Shown here piece after piece: positions 1 through 9,494 of a DNA stretch of 64,000 nucleotides. Position 1 is the stretch's first letter. Each line of letters starts with the position of its first letter. The stretch is taken from assembly GCA_963576475.1 (NCBI GenBank), contig OY754977.1, forward strand, positions 8,497,089 to 8,561,088, read 5' to 3'. A model generated the notes under the pieces. That model was not told where the DNA came from. It saw nothing but the letters and a program-made list of their open reading frames with translations, and did no database searches. The DNA comes from Molanna angustata (taxonomy: Eukaryota; Arthropoda; Insecta; Trichoptera; Molannidae). A program made the translations under genes and the position numbers.

Positions 1-1
1 C

Positions 2-152
2 CGATGGATGGATGGTGTGCAGCGGGACGTAGAAGCAGTTGGAATAAGGGATTGGAGGAGTGCCTGTCAGGATAGAGGAAGATGGCGACGAATGCTGGAG
101 GAGGCCAAGGTCCACAACGGGCTGTAGAGCCAGTGATGATGATGATGATGAT
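2..152 (+). mobile_element. RTE-like LINE 3' end (family H)
   Basis: The reading frame from position 2 to the stop at 124-126 gives a typical C-terminus of an endonuclease/reverse-transcriptase LINE: RWMDGVQRDVEAVGIRDW, then a QDR...W pattern, then LEEAK and a final GL-stop. A (TGA)n tail follows directly. The window edge cuts off the rest. Related pieces lie at 358-465, 17535-18080, 26150-26350 and 39020-39125. The clade name comes from the look of the C-terminus, not from a search. Confidence 0.75.
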
Positions 153-357
153 GATACTATTTTCTACTCAAAATTCTGAGTAAATCCATATATGTATGTT
201 GCGAACCCTCTAAGTTGGTGTTTTTGAATTCAATGTTGGAAAAAACGTGAAAAATATAGACCCTGCATACAAATCTTGCGTATCTTGGCTTGATACTTTG
301 TCAATACATTAAGAGAACTAGATTCTCTTGAAAAAATCGACAGTTGGATTATTCGAT

Positions 358-465
358 CATCATCAATGCCTCCACAGCCCGTTGCGAGCCTTGACCTCCT
401 CCAGCATTCCTCGCCATCTCCCTCTTTCTTGGCAAGCACCCCTCCAGTCCCTTACACCGTCACAT
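358..465 (-). mobile_element. RTE-like LINE 3' end fragment (family H)
   Basis: Read on the minus strand this stretch matches the element end at 2-152: a DWRGACQERGRW segment, then MLEEVKARNGL, then a GATGATGAT tail at the left edge. The stop that should follow GL reads as Trp, so the copy is decayed. The two copies face each other about 200 bp apart. Confidence 0.6.
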
Positions 466-1556
466 AAAATTGAAGAATTATTATTATATTACATCATCAA
501 TATGCATAGTTTGTAGTGTGTCATTTTGTTAACTAAAAGACAAATCGTAAGAATATTAATGAAACTCGTCAAATTGAATAATACTGTTGTCGCAGAAAAT
601 AATCACAACGTAAATTTTGTATCCAAAAAGCTAGACGAATTCATAAAATCACGAGCCAAAAATATAAAATTCAATTCAATATAATTCGTTACTAAATTAC
701 TCCTACCAAACAGTAACTTACTTCAATTAGTCTCAATTACTATAGTAAATTCACAACGTAAGGGTCTTTTTCAGAACATTAATAACCACTAGACGATCTT
801 GGCCAAAATTAGTAAATATAATAACTCCTACCCATCTTAAGATGGGTAGAAACTTGTAGAAATATGTATAAGAGAGAAAGAAGATTAGTTAGATAATTTT
901 AGCTTGTAGGAAAAGGAATTGTAGTTAGATTTTGGTAGAATAGTTAGCTAGAAATAGGAGGTGTTGGGACTTGTTTAGGTATAGTGTAAAAATAGTTTAA
1001 ATAGCTTAGAGAGTCCCATCACAACTGCAATATGTGAAAATAAAACATTGTAACCTCGATCAATAAATGACGTTTTTTTGTCATAGATCAGGTTAAAAAT
1101 TAAAAGTTTAATGAGTTACTTCTGCGCGGTATCTAGTTAAAAAAGTTCATAATCAAAATCATTTTCAGCATAGAATAAAACTTTATATTTCTGTAATATT
1201 AGGTAGGTATGTCTGTTTGTGATTCAGCAAAGCGGTGGTCTTTTTGAAAGAATCCTTAGGAAAAATTAATTCATTTTCTCAAAAGCTGTAATAATACATT
1301 ATGTGTTCGCGTGCATCATGCTCTCATGATTACAGATTGCAAAGCCTATGGGAGGATGAAGCATGGGACGTAACAGTTTCTATGAGCGCCCACAATATAC
1401 CTACCAAATATATCCCTCGATCTGTTTACTGCCCTTTCGTTGAAATTTTAAATTCCGTGTTCGATTGCAAGCAGGGAAAAATATTTTATTGCTCGTCTGA
1501 GCTGGACACACAAATTAGTTGGAATAATTGCGATGTGGCACTGAAAAAAATATTAT
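466..1556. other. AT-rich interval without recognisable gene
   Basis: I see no gene here. A 22-bp perfect palindrome with CCCATCTTAAGATGGG at its core lies at 828-849. Positions 961-1070 hold a stretch with AATAAA signals that could be an old LTR end, but no partner LTR or TG...CA boundaries are visible. An 85-codon open frame at 1301-1558 starts with ATG but matches nothing I know and is too short to trust. Confidence 0.5.
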
Positions 1557-1602
1557 GACAACCGAATTGGCTACCTGTGTTTTAGCCAAATCCTTGTTAT
1601 CT
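1557..1602 (-). repeat. Repeat F, distal half of a split copy
   Basis: On the minus strand this matches the 3' half of the repeat seen whole at 54023-54185, with the words GGCTAAAA, GGTAGCC and TTCGGT. The matching 5' half is found in the same orientation at 7462-7540, so the copy seems to have been split by the inserted LINE/SINE block. Confidence 0.6.
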
Positions 1603-2067
1603 TTATTTTTTTTTACATTAATTATTAAAAAAGCCAATTGGCTCATGACAATAATTCTTAGTTTAACATTGTAAAATAGTTATTAAAATTACTTCTTATC
1701 GAACAGTTGTTTATTTAACGTGATTCGCAAGACCAAATTTAACTTTGATATATATTATCTGTCGATTATGATTGTGTTCTTGTTGGAATTTTGACTTTGT
1801 TTTTTAAATTGTGTTTTGTTGTCATTTTGTACTGCAACATAAATAGTTTTATTTTAGTGTCGTTGTTGTACTAATTAACGGAAGTTTTATGCATGCAAAA
1901 CATTATCTATGAGTGAAGTGTAGTGACTTTAGTGGAAAAAACATATTTAAATACTGATTTTATTATTTTAACACATATTGTCAAAAAATTCAAGCAACGG
2001 TAACATTATTTGATTTTATCATTAGAACATTAATAAAATAATTAGTATACGTGCATTTTTGGTAATA

Positions 2068-2150
2068 ACTCGTTAAGCAGTTTTAATCGAGTGGTATTAT
2101 TCTCGTTTACCGGAGCGGGTGGACCAGTGTTCAAATCTCGAACCAAGCAT
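2068..2150 (+). other. tRNA-like segment in LINE leader
   Basis: A GAGTGGT D-loop-like word, then CTCGT TTACCGGA GCGGG (an imperfect anticodon-like arm), then GTGTTCAAATC, a pol III B-box look-alike, about 75 bp before the ORF1 start. It resembles a decayed tRNA. It may be part of the LINE leader or an older SINE remnant. It is too imperfect to be a working tRNA gene. Confidence 0.3.
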
Positions 2151-2223
2151 TTTATTTTTTTTTTTTAATTTTAGTTGTTATATTTATTTATTTATAAAAA
2201 AAACTTTATACTAATAACTCAAT

Positions 2224-3411
2224 ATGTCAAAAATTATAACGAGAAGTGAAAAGAATAAAAATATCAGTTACATCACAATGATTGATAACTCAATGGAAGA
2301 AGGTATTCTGGATGAAACCTATATAAAAAATACAACTTTGAACGAAGTAACAAGGGGAAAGGATAAAAAAGATAAAAAAATTGACGAAGAAAAGGCGAAG
2401 GTTGTAAAAGATCTTGAGAAGTGCAAACAAGAATTGAAGCTTAAAAATAGGGAGGTATCAATACTAAAAAAGAGAATTGATATTCTACAAAAACAGGATA
2501 TCGACTTGCAAAATTACAAAAAAATTAATAAAGAACTAAAAAACACCATGACCAGTAAAGATCTAAAATTAGAAGAATTGAAATTGGAGTTAGAAAGAAT
2601 TACGGAAGACAGAAAAAGGGAGGTAGAGAACTTCAATAAAAATACAAATGAAATATTATTGAAATTGAATGAAGTAAAAAAACATAATAAGGTACTGCTG
2701 GAGAGAGATGCTGAAAAATCATACACAAGTATAAGCAATGAAAATTTAACAGCCACTAAAACTACCAAAATGTACAATGCTAAAAGAAAACAAACCGACT
2801 CGAATAAGCCACAACTATTCATAATAGGAGACGAATACAGCAAGGGGTTAGGAGTGAAATTATTCAACAATATTGAATATGATGTCTCCTGTGTCAGTAA
2901 ACCATATGCAAAATTTGACCACCTCTTGAATGATTTAAATGAGACTATTATGCTTGGAAAAGAAGGAGACGCTATCTTGCTGATCGGAGGAGGAAGCAAG
3001 GATCGATTTGATAAGAGAATTATGGCAACAGAAAACCTCATTAAAAGGACGAAAGAAAAAAAAATAAAACTATATATATCTACTATCCAATATGTGGGAA
3101 ACGAGAGGATGAATGAAAAAATCTACAGAACCAACAGCAAACTATTTGACGCAACTATAAACCTTAAACATGGAAAAATGATAGAATTAAATGACAGAAC
3201 TACATCATTATTAGATAAAATATTATTTAGTTTAAGATGCACAACATGTACTGTAGAAAATGTAACGAACATTATTATTCAATGTGAGACACATGAAACA
3301 GCCATGGAAAGGCAGGAGCTAAATGGGGCTGAACCTATTGTTTATAGTTTGTCCAATGACCTGATAGCCAAGAACTCGGCCAATCAGACTGTTTTGAATA
3401 ATTTAAACTAG
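2224..3411 (+). CDS. LINE ORF1 protein, coiled coil plus SGNH-like domain
   Basis: A 395-residue protein. Residues about 45-165 are very rich in Lys, Glu and Leu with heptad spacing and should form a long coiled coil, as expected for an RNA-binding trimeric ORF1. Residues about 196-330 look like the SGNH/esterase-type fold seen in CR1-group ORF1 proteins: a hydrophobic strand leads into GDEYSKGLG at 202, and a second strand leads into GGGSKD at 255, in place of the usual GDS and GTND blocks. The normal catalytic Ser position reads Glu, so hydrolase activity is doubtful. ORF1 ends 29 bp before the ORF2 ATG. The start is the first ATG of the open frame. Function (RNA chaperone/packaging of LINE RNA) is inferred from the family. 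Confidence 0.7.
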   Translation: MSKIITRSEKNKNISYITMIDNSMEEGILDETYIKNTTLNEVTRGKDKKDKKIDEEKAKVVKDLEKCKQELKLKNREVSILKKRIDILQKQDIDLQNYKKINKELKNTMTSKDLKLEELKLELERITEDRKREVENFNKNTNEILLKLNEVKKHNKVLLERDAEKSYTSISNENLTATKTTKMYNAKRKQTDSNKPQLFIIGDEYSKGLGVKLFNNIEYDVSCVSKPYAKFDHLLNDLNETIMLGKEGDAILLIGGGSKDRFDKRIMATENLIKRTKEKKIKLYISTIQYVGNERMNEKIYRTNSKLFDATINLKHGKMIELNDRTTSLLDKILFSLRCTTCTVENVTNIIIQCETHETAMERQELNGAEPIVYSLSNDLIAKNSANQTVLNNLN

Positions 3412-3440
3412 TTCATAAGACATTAGAGGAGGTCTCTAGC

Positions 3441-6320
3441 ATGCATTTTTTAAATAGTGAAAAAAAGAAACGTACTAATTCTAATAAAATTATCACTTTG
3501 TTAAATCAGAATATCGAAGGTTTAGAAAATAAGGTGTTGGAGTTGGAATTATTCATGAGTTCAAATAATATTGACATAATTTGCATTACTGAACATTGGC
3601 TAAAGCACCATGAACTCATATTTAATTTCAGTAATCACAAAATTGGTAGTTCTTACTGCCGAGTAAATTTCATAAGGGGTGGCTCAATGATACTGTTGAA
3701 TAAACAAATTACATTTAAGGATCGAATCGATATTGTTAATCATTCTGTTGAAAGAGAAATTGAACTAGCCTGTGTAGAATTAGAGCAGTTAATAATTATA
3801 TGCATCTACAGCCCACCATGTGCTAAATATTCTAATTTTGAAGACGTTATGGAAGAAATTTTATATAAATTATCGAAATCCAATAAACAAATCATAGCAT
3901 GTGGAGATTTTAATATTGATTTATTGATGGAAAACTCATTAAGCGATAGGATAACTAATTTGTTTAACTCATTTAACCTAAAACCTTTGTTTATGGAGCC
4001 TACTAGAATAACGGAAACTACAGCTACATGTATAGACAATATATTTACAGATGTACGTATCATAAATAAGAGTGTAATTAGTAACATTACATCTGATCAC
4101 CTTGGAGAAATGGTCAAGATTGAAACACATTGTAAAACAAGTAAAAAAAGAAGAATTACCTTTGTACCAGTGACTGTTGGTCGAGTGGAAAAAATAAAAA
4201 CGGCCCTTATTTCTGAATTACCTATTTCTTATGGTGATAATAACCCAAACTATTTATATAATATGTTTTTTGCTAAATTTAATAATGTGTTTAATTCAAT
4301 ATTTACATCCAAAACGATTACAGTATCCGACAAAGCAACATTTAGTGAATGGGCAACAGCGGGAATACATAAAAGTAGATTAAAACTATACGAACTTTAT
4401 AGTGAGAAACAATATAATTTTAGTGGAAAGTTTAATAATAAAGTTAAAAAGTATTCCAAAATCTTTAAAAAAGTCTGCTTGGAAGCTAAATCTCGTTACC
4501 TGAGAAATAAAATTGCAAAAAGTAATGATAAAATAAAAGCTACTTGGAATATAATAAATTGTGAGACTGGAACTGTTAAAAATGATAACAAAAACGAATT
4601 TAACTTAAAAATAGGAAATGTTAGCATTACTCAAAACGATGTCGTAGCCAAAGCTTTTGAAACGTTCTTTACTGACATTCCGGTTTCTACAACAAAGTCA
4701 TTAAATTCATCGCATGTTATGGCAGAAACATTGTTGAATAATAATGTACCAGCATGTAATGAACAATTTTATTTTAAACATGTCAGTAGTACTGATATTG
4801 TAAAATCCTTTAAACTTATAAAAGTAAAAAAGACTTCGGATCTCTGGGACATCTCTGTAAACATTATCAAACCTATAATTGACATTATTGCGCCTGAACT
4901 AGCTTTGATATTTAATAAATGTGTTGAGTGTGGTGTGTTCCCAAACCTAATGAAATTTAGTAAAATAACTCCACTTTTCAAATCGGGTAGTAGTTCTGAC
5001 CCAACAAACTTTAGACCAATATCAGTGCTACCGACCTTTAGTAAAATCTTTGAAAGGATTATTCTTGCACAGTTACAAAGTCATTTTCATAAAAATAATC
5101 TACTACATAATAAACAATTTGGTTTCACGAGAGGTCGCTCAACGACTGACGCCAGTGTTAACTTGGTGTCGCATATCTTCGGGGCCTGGGAGGAATCACA
5201 TGATGCATTGGGAGTCTTTTGTGATTTGTCTAAGGCGTTTGACTGCGTACACCATGAAACACTTATTAAGAAATTAAGTCACTACGGCATCGGAGGTGTT
5301 GCACTAGATCTTCTCGCATCTTACTTGTGTGATCGAAAACAACAAGTTAACGTGAACGGAAATCTTTCTCTGGGATCTTTAGTTACTATGGGTGTACCTC
5401 AAGGTTCAATTTTGGGTCCATTCTTATTTCTTATATATATAAATGATCTTCCTCAATTAATGAAGGATGACCAAGAGATTGTATTGTTTGCAGATGACAC
5501 ATCACTTTTATTTAAATTAAAAAGAAAAATGACTGATTTTGACGATGTGAACAACACATTATCTAAAATAGTTGACTGGTTTAATATTAACAACTTATTA
5601 CTTAACCAAAAAAAGACCAAATGTATAAGATTTGTTTTACCAAATGTTAAGGAAGTTGGAGCTAATGTAGTGGTTAAGAATGAAAATCTGGAACTTGTCG
5701 ATAACACTGTTTTTTTAGGAATGACATTAGATAAAAAACTTCAATGGGGTCTCCATATAAGTAAATTGTCGAGGAGACTTAGTTCTGCGGCGTACGCGGT
5801 CAAAAAGATACGTCTTATCACGGACGTAGATACTGCAAGACTGGTATACTTCAGCTACTTCCATAGTGTTATGTCATATGGCATATTGCTGTGGGGAAGT
5901 GCTGCAGATATAGATACTATATTTGTGTTGCAGAAGAGGGCTGTCCGCGCGGTTTACAATATGAGTCCTAGAGATTCTCTTAAAAGTAAATTTAAAGAAA
6001 TCAATATAATGACTTTGCCTTGCCAATATATTTACGAAAACATTATGTATGCACATAAAAACTTAAAAGTGTATAAAAAAAATTATGATAATCATAATTA
6101 TAATACCAGAAGTAGGAATAAACTCGTTGTTCCCACTACTAGGCTACATAAAGTTAATAAATCATTCATAGGTCAGACCGTACGTTTTTATAATAAATTA
6201 CCAAGTGACGTGGCTGAGATATCATTTTCAAAATTCAAGAATTATGTTAAACAAAAGCTTCTTAAGAAAGCCTATTATAATATATCAGAATATTTGGAAG
6301 ATAGTAAGCCATGGGAGTGA
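3441..6320 (+). CDS. LINE ORF2: endonuclease-reverse transcriptase
   Basis: A 959-residue pol protein. The N-terminal 230 residues are an exonuclease/endonuclease/phosphatase-type endonuclease: NQN near 22, ITEHW with Glu51, GDFN at 155-158 and SDH at 218-220, all in the right order. The reverse transcriptase spans about 480-760, with SDLWDIS, FRPISVLPTFSK, FGFTRGRSTTDA, DLSKAFDCVHH, GVPQGSILGP and the catalytic FADD at 683-686. The C-terminus carries YNTRSRN and RFYNKLPSD, common in CR1/Daphne/Jockey tails; no RNase H or CCHC knuckle is visible. The protein nicks target DNA and copies LINE RNA at the nick (family knowledge). The frame is intact, so the protein may be functional. How it is translated downstream of ORF1 (reinitiation or separate entry) cannot be told. 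Confidence 0.9.
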   Translation: MHFLNSEKKKRTNSNKIITLLNQNIEGLENKVLELELFMSSNNIDIICITEHWLKHHELIFNFSNHKIGSSYCRVNFIRGGSMILLNKQITFKDRIDIVNHSVEREIELACVELEQLIIICIYSPPCAKYSNFEDVMEEILYKLSKSNKQIIACGDFNIDLLMENSLSDRITNLFNSFNLKPLFMEPTRITETTATCIDNIFTDVRIINKSVISNITSDHLGEMVKIETHCKTSKKRRITFVPVTVGRVEKIKTALISELPISYGDNNPNYLYNMFFAKFNNVFNSIFTSKTITVSDKATFSEWATAGIHKSRLKLYELYSEKQYNFSGKFNNKVKKYSKIFKKVCLEAKSRYLRNKIAKSNDKIKATWNIINCETGTVKNDNKNEFNLKIGNVSITQNDVVAKAFETFFTDIPVSTTKSLNSSHVMAETLLNNNVPACNEQFYFKHVSSTDIVKSFKLIKVKKTSDLWDISVNIIKPIIDIIAPELALIFNKCVECGVFPNLMKFSKITPLFKSGSSSDPTNFRPISVLPTFSKIFERIILAQLQSHFHKNNLLHNKQFGFTRGRSTTDASVNLVSHIFGAWEESHDALGVFCDLSKAFDCVHHETLIKKLSHYGIGGVALDLLASYLCDRKQQVNVNGNLSLGSLVTMGVPQGSILGPFLFLIYINDLPQLMKDDQEIVLFADDTSLLFKLKRKMTDFDDVNNTLSKIVDWFNINNLLLNQKKTKCIRFVLPNVKEVGANVVVKNENLELVDNTVFLGMTLDKKLQWGLHISKLSRRLSSAAYAVKKIRLITDVDTARLVYFSYFHSVMSYGILLWGSAADIDTIFVLQKRAVRAVYNMSPRDSLKSKFKEINIMTLPCQYIYENIMYAHKNLKVYKKNYDNHNYNTRSRNKLVVPTTRLHKVNKSFIGQTVRFYNKLPSDVAEISFSKFKNYVKQKLLKKAYYNISEYLEDSKPWE

Positions 6321-6720
6321 ATTTGCTCAAGCGTCATCAGGACGACTTTAATATATTTTGTGTTTGTATTATTTTATTATGAAATGTATGTATAGCTTTG
6401 CCCATTCACTGCCTTCTGATAATGTTGTTTACTTTTTATTATGTCTTTCACAAGATGCCAATCGAAACTCTTTACATTCCGATTGGCGTCGATTAATTCT
6501 TTACTCAATTGTGAAAAGTAAATTTACTCAAGCGTCATCAGGACGACTTTAATATATTTTGTGTTTATAATATTTTATTATGAAATGTATGAATAGCTTT
6601 GCCCATTCACTGCCTTCTGATAATGTTGTTTACTTTTATTGTGTTTTTGACAAGATGCCAATCGAAACTCTTTACATTCCGATTGGCGTCGATTAATTGT
6701 TTATTTCATTTAATTTTATA
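6321..6720 (+). repeat. Tandemly duplicated LINE 3'UTR module with hairpin
   Basis: A module of about 201 bp is present twice, at 6321-6521 and 6522-about 6715, with a few differences. Each copy starts TTTRCTCAAGCGTCATC and ends with a hairpin: GATGCCAATCG (6454-6464 and 6654-6664) pairs with CGATTGGCGTC (6480-6490 and 6680-6690), allowing a G-T pair. Such a structure could be the recognition element for the LINE's own reverse transcriptase; that role is inferred. Confidence 0.85.
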
Positions 6721-7027
6721 TGTCATGTTTTTTTTCCTTTTCTGCTGATGTATTTGTGACATTGTGATGTATTTTGATAATTTCTCGTGATATAATGTAT
6801 TTTGATATATGCTGATAATATCTATTTTTTGATAATGCAATTGACGAGAACAAGCGCTTATCTCAAGCCTATGTTTTATAATATAACAATAAACAATAAA
6901 CAATAAACAATAGTCATTCATAATACACAGCAACACTTCATTTCAGTTCTTAATATAGTCTTGTTTTCATTTCCCGTTGGAATGTATTTCGTTCATAGTT
7001 TTTAGTTGTTCTGATATTTTTTTTGTC

Positions 7028-7240
7028 GGCCTTCGTGTCTCAGTTAGTTAGATATCTGACTGCTGATCCAAAGGTCCCGGGTTCGATTCCTGGTGGAGAT
7101 ACAGTTTCTACTTGTGTTTTCAGTCTGGATCTGTGAGACGATTAATATCGTAAGTCTCCAGAATATGGCAACTTGTTATTGGGTGCGTGTTAAATTAATA
7201 TTTGACATAGTACTTGTTAGTTGCCCGAGAAGCAATATAA
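7028..7240 (+). mobile_element. tRNA-derived SINE, family 1
   Basis: The head is tRNA-like: GTGTCTC at 7040 can pair with GGAGATAC near 7094 as an acceptor stem, CTCAGTTAGTTAG is an A-box-like D arm, and GGTTCGATTCC is a near-perfect B box. The tRNA-unrelated body (TCAGTCTGGATCTGTGAG ... CCAGAATATGGCAACTTG) recurs at 40562-40705 (minus) and 51095-51250 (plus). The word GTTGCCCGAGAAGCAATAT at 7220-7238 recurs at 52331-52349. Confidence 0.8.
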
Positions 7241-7461
7241 GAAATATGTAATTTATTGTGGTCACACAAACCTTTGCACATTAATCATTCGTGTCCAATT
7301 TTTTTGTAGCTTTCTCAGTTTTAAAATAATTTTTTGTACGTGTGTTGTAGTTGTGAATTTGTATTCTCTACTTAAGTCTTAGTTCCGGGTCTTCTATTTT
7401 TCCTATTTTTTATCTTGTGCATTAGTTTTAATGTTTCGTACTGTGCCATCTTGTGATTTAT

Positions 7462-7540
7462 TTATGACTGTACTGTTTGGCTGTGTGCACAAAACCAAAT
7501 GTTTTGTAGTCGCTATAGTTCGGTTAATTTGAACATGAAA
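7462..7540 (-). repeat. Repeat F, proximal half of a split copy
   Basis: Holds TGTTTGGCTGTGTGCAC, AAACC, then CTATAGTTCGGTTAA, matching on the minus strand the first half of the whole copy at 54023-54185. Its other half is at 1557-1602. Confidence 0.65.
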
Positions 7541-7700
7541 TTATATTATTATTAATTTAAAAAAATCAGTGTAAGCTTGCCACTTGCACTCGATGCAATG
7601 AAATGTTTCATAACATAAACAATAAAACAATAAGCAAAGCAAAAAATAAAATTATGTGACAAAACAAAAAAAATAATCATTCAATCCAATGTTAATGAAA

Positions 7701-8307
7701 ACGAGTGGGTTTTGGCCAACTCTTCACTCCTCACTACCAAGTCACTCCACTAAGTATTCAAATTTTGTCTGGAAAATTTTCAGCATTTTTATGAAATGAG
7801 TTTTATAATTATTTTTGATTTAAATACATTATTCTGAAAACTTGATAATAATTCAATAGCATTCAATAATATTGACGGGCTTTTTTATCAATTTGATAAT
7901 AATAAAGACAAATTTTAAGTGTTCTGAGCTTGGGGTCACTTTAAAATATTTGACATTTAAAAAAAAATGAAAAGCACTGATCAGATACCCTTCAAAACCT
8001 AATGGGGCCTAAGCGAGTATTAGATAATATACAAATTTGCAAAATTTCAAAAGAATCGAAAAAGTACTTTAGTCTATAATCGATAAAGTAGAATAAACAC
8101 GCTTCCGTACATAGTACATAACGTACATATTACATAGTACACAGTACATAGTACATAGTACACAGCACTCACACATAGACATTGTGATGAAACTTTTAGA
8201 ATAAAATCTCAGCATGATGCTAGTTGATACTCTGCAATAAAAAATATAGACTGAAAAACTGCAAATTCATAACTCCTCATTATTTCCCATTGGGTTAGGG
8301 AGGAGTA
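7701..8307 (-). mobile_element. Non-autonomous repeat A, near-complete copy
   Basis: On the minus strand it runs from a CTCCTCAYTA-type start at the right edge to an ACCCACTCGT end at the left edge. Other copies are at 11951-12514, 25861-26125, 35893-36304 and 43655-44198. Across copies ACTCCTCACTAAC at one side is an inverted match to GTTAGTGAGGAGT near the other, followed by a conserved tail TAGCGTTGGCCACAACCC. No coding capacity. Embedded words such as ACATAGTACATAG form short local repeats at 8108-8162. Confidence 0.7.
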
Positions 8308-8309
8308 AA

Positions 8310-8470
8310 AATCCAATGTTTGCGTATCTTACTATAGCACACATACACACACAGATTGTGATGAAACTTTCAGAATACAATCTCAGCATGATACTTTTAA
8401 ACAAATATGTAAACAGCTTGATGGTATGTATGTATATATGAGGATTAAGTATCAAACTATTAAGATATTG
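8310..8470 (-). repeat. Partial copy of repeat A
   Basis: The segment with ATTGTGATGAAACTTTCAG and CAATCTCAGCATGATAC repeats part of the neighbouring copy at 7701-8307. It ends with GATTAAGTATCAAACTATT, which recurs near 21340 and 42350. Confidence 0.55.
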
Positions 8471-8530
8471 CGTATTCTGTTATACATATTTTATCTAACA
8501 ATGTCGTCACTAAATTTTTTTTTTCAAAAA

Positions 8531-8838
8531 ATATCAGAATAGTGGGATATGTACGCTAATATCAGAATAGTGGGATATGTACGCTAATATCAGAATAGTG
8601 GGATATGTACGCTAATATCAGAATAGTGGGATATGTACGCTAATATCAGAATAGTGGGATATGTACGCTAATATCAGAATAGTGGGATATGTACGCTAAT
8701 ATCAGAATAGTGGGATATGTACGCTAATATCAGAATAGTGGGATATGTACGCTAATATCAGAATAGTGGGATATGTACGCTAATATCAGAATAGTGGGAT
8801 ATGTACGCTAATATCAGAATAGTGGGATATGTACGCTA
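8531..8838. repeat. Satellite: 11 perfect copies of a 28-bp unit
   Basis: The unit starts ATATCAGAATAGTGGGATAT and ends GTACGCTA. Eleven units in a row are identical, with no internal variant, making exactly 308 bp. The array is flanked by poly-A on the left and AT-rich DNA on the right. No copy of the unit is seen elsewhere in the window. Confidence 0.97.
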
Positions 8839-8904
8839 ATATGTATTATATTTTTTCTATAGAAGATAAAATTAATTTTTCTTTCCTTCTTATATTTTCA
8901 TAAA

Positions 8905-9135
8905 TATTAGGACTCGGAGGCGCCCAAGAAAAGAATCGCTCGACCATGTGAACGATATTGTGAAAGACGGTAAAAAAGCATGAAAAGACGGAAAGTGTAA
9001 AAAGCATGAACAACAGACGAACGTGTATGAGACGATGCATGAATGTTGAAGAAGCGATGAATGTGTGTCAAGATAGAAAAATGTGGTACTACCCCTACCC
9101 CGTCAGGTACATTGCGTGACGGCGTGTATGTATGT
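8905..9135 (+). mobile_element. RTE-like LINE 3' end fragment (family RTE2)
   Basis: Matches the C-terminus and 3' end of the copies at 13790-14600 and 38100-38495: GGAGGCGCCCAAGAAAAG, then CGTGTATGAGACGATGCATG, then GATAGAAAAATGTGG and a GTATGTATGTA tail. The frame is broken by a small internal duplication around AAGACGG. Confidence 0.7.
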
Positions 9136-9494
9136 ATACACTAATATTTTCAATATTTAAGTACTCCCTTGACTGTAGCAAAATTGATTCAATTTCCTAG
9201 CGACGGCCCAGTCCCCTATAATCCCTAGCATGTGTATTACAAGGGACGGTGGTAAACTCAGTCAGATTAAATATTATATACCTATACTTACATACTAATA
9301 TACTTACATTGTATATAGGTACATACATAGGTAGGTTCTAACCGTGCAATGATAACACAGTACATTTCTTTGACGATTTGAGGGATTTGCAAATATACAT
9401 ATACTTTATACTCTATTTACAACGTAATATTACATTCTCCTTTTCCTCTCCTTATCCTTTTGTTTTCCTATTTTAATTTTTTACTCCTCTCTAA
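9136..9494. other. Interval without gene
   Basis: AT-rich DNA with ATACATAGGTAGG-type words; nothing recognisable up to the truncated start of the RTE LINE. Confidence 0.4.

Larger units (their letters stand above)
1603..6912 (+). mobile_element. Apparently full-length two-ORF LINE (Jockey superfamily, CR1/Daphne-like)
   Basis: A non-LTR retrotransposon with leader, ORF1 (2224-3411), ORF2 (3441-6320) and a 3'UTR that ends in a short AATAAAC-type tandem tail near 6880-6912. Both frames are open without frameshifts, so the copy looks young. ORF2 has endonuclease and reverse transcriptase but no visible RNase H, as in CR1/Jockey/Daphne/L2-type LINEs. The 3' limit is set by the tail. The 5' limit is uncertain: it is bounded only by the split repeat F ending near 1602. 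Clade assignment would need a tree of the RT domain. Confidence 0.8.

Noticed and set aside
961..1075. Possible solo LTR (TGTTGGGAC ... AATAAA)
   Set aside because: No second copy, no clear TG...CA ends and no target duplication.
1301..1558. 85-codon frame with several Cys
   Set aside because: No known motif, no signal peptide, no conserved neighbour; could be chance. Kept only as a note.
2514..3041. 175-codon minus-strand frame
   Set aside because: Shadow of LINE ORF1 on the opposite strand; no domain.
3428..3440. AGGAGG-like word before LINE ORF2 as a ribosome binding site
   Set aside because: Eukaryotic element; Shine-Dalgarno pairing does not apply.
7028..7105. Functional tRNA gene
   Set aside because: Anticodon stem does not pair, and the body recurs as a SINE at two other sites.
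8531..8838. CRISPR array
   Set aside because: Direct tandem units without spacers in a eukaryotic genome; this is a satellite.
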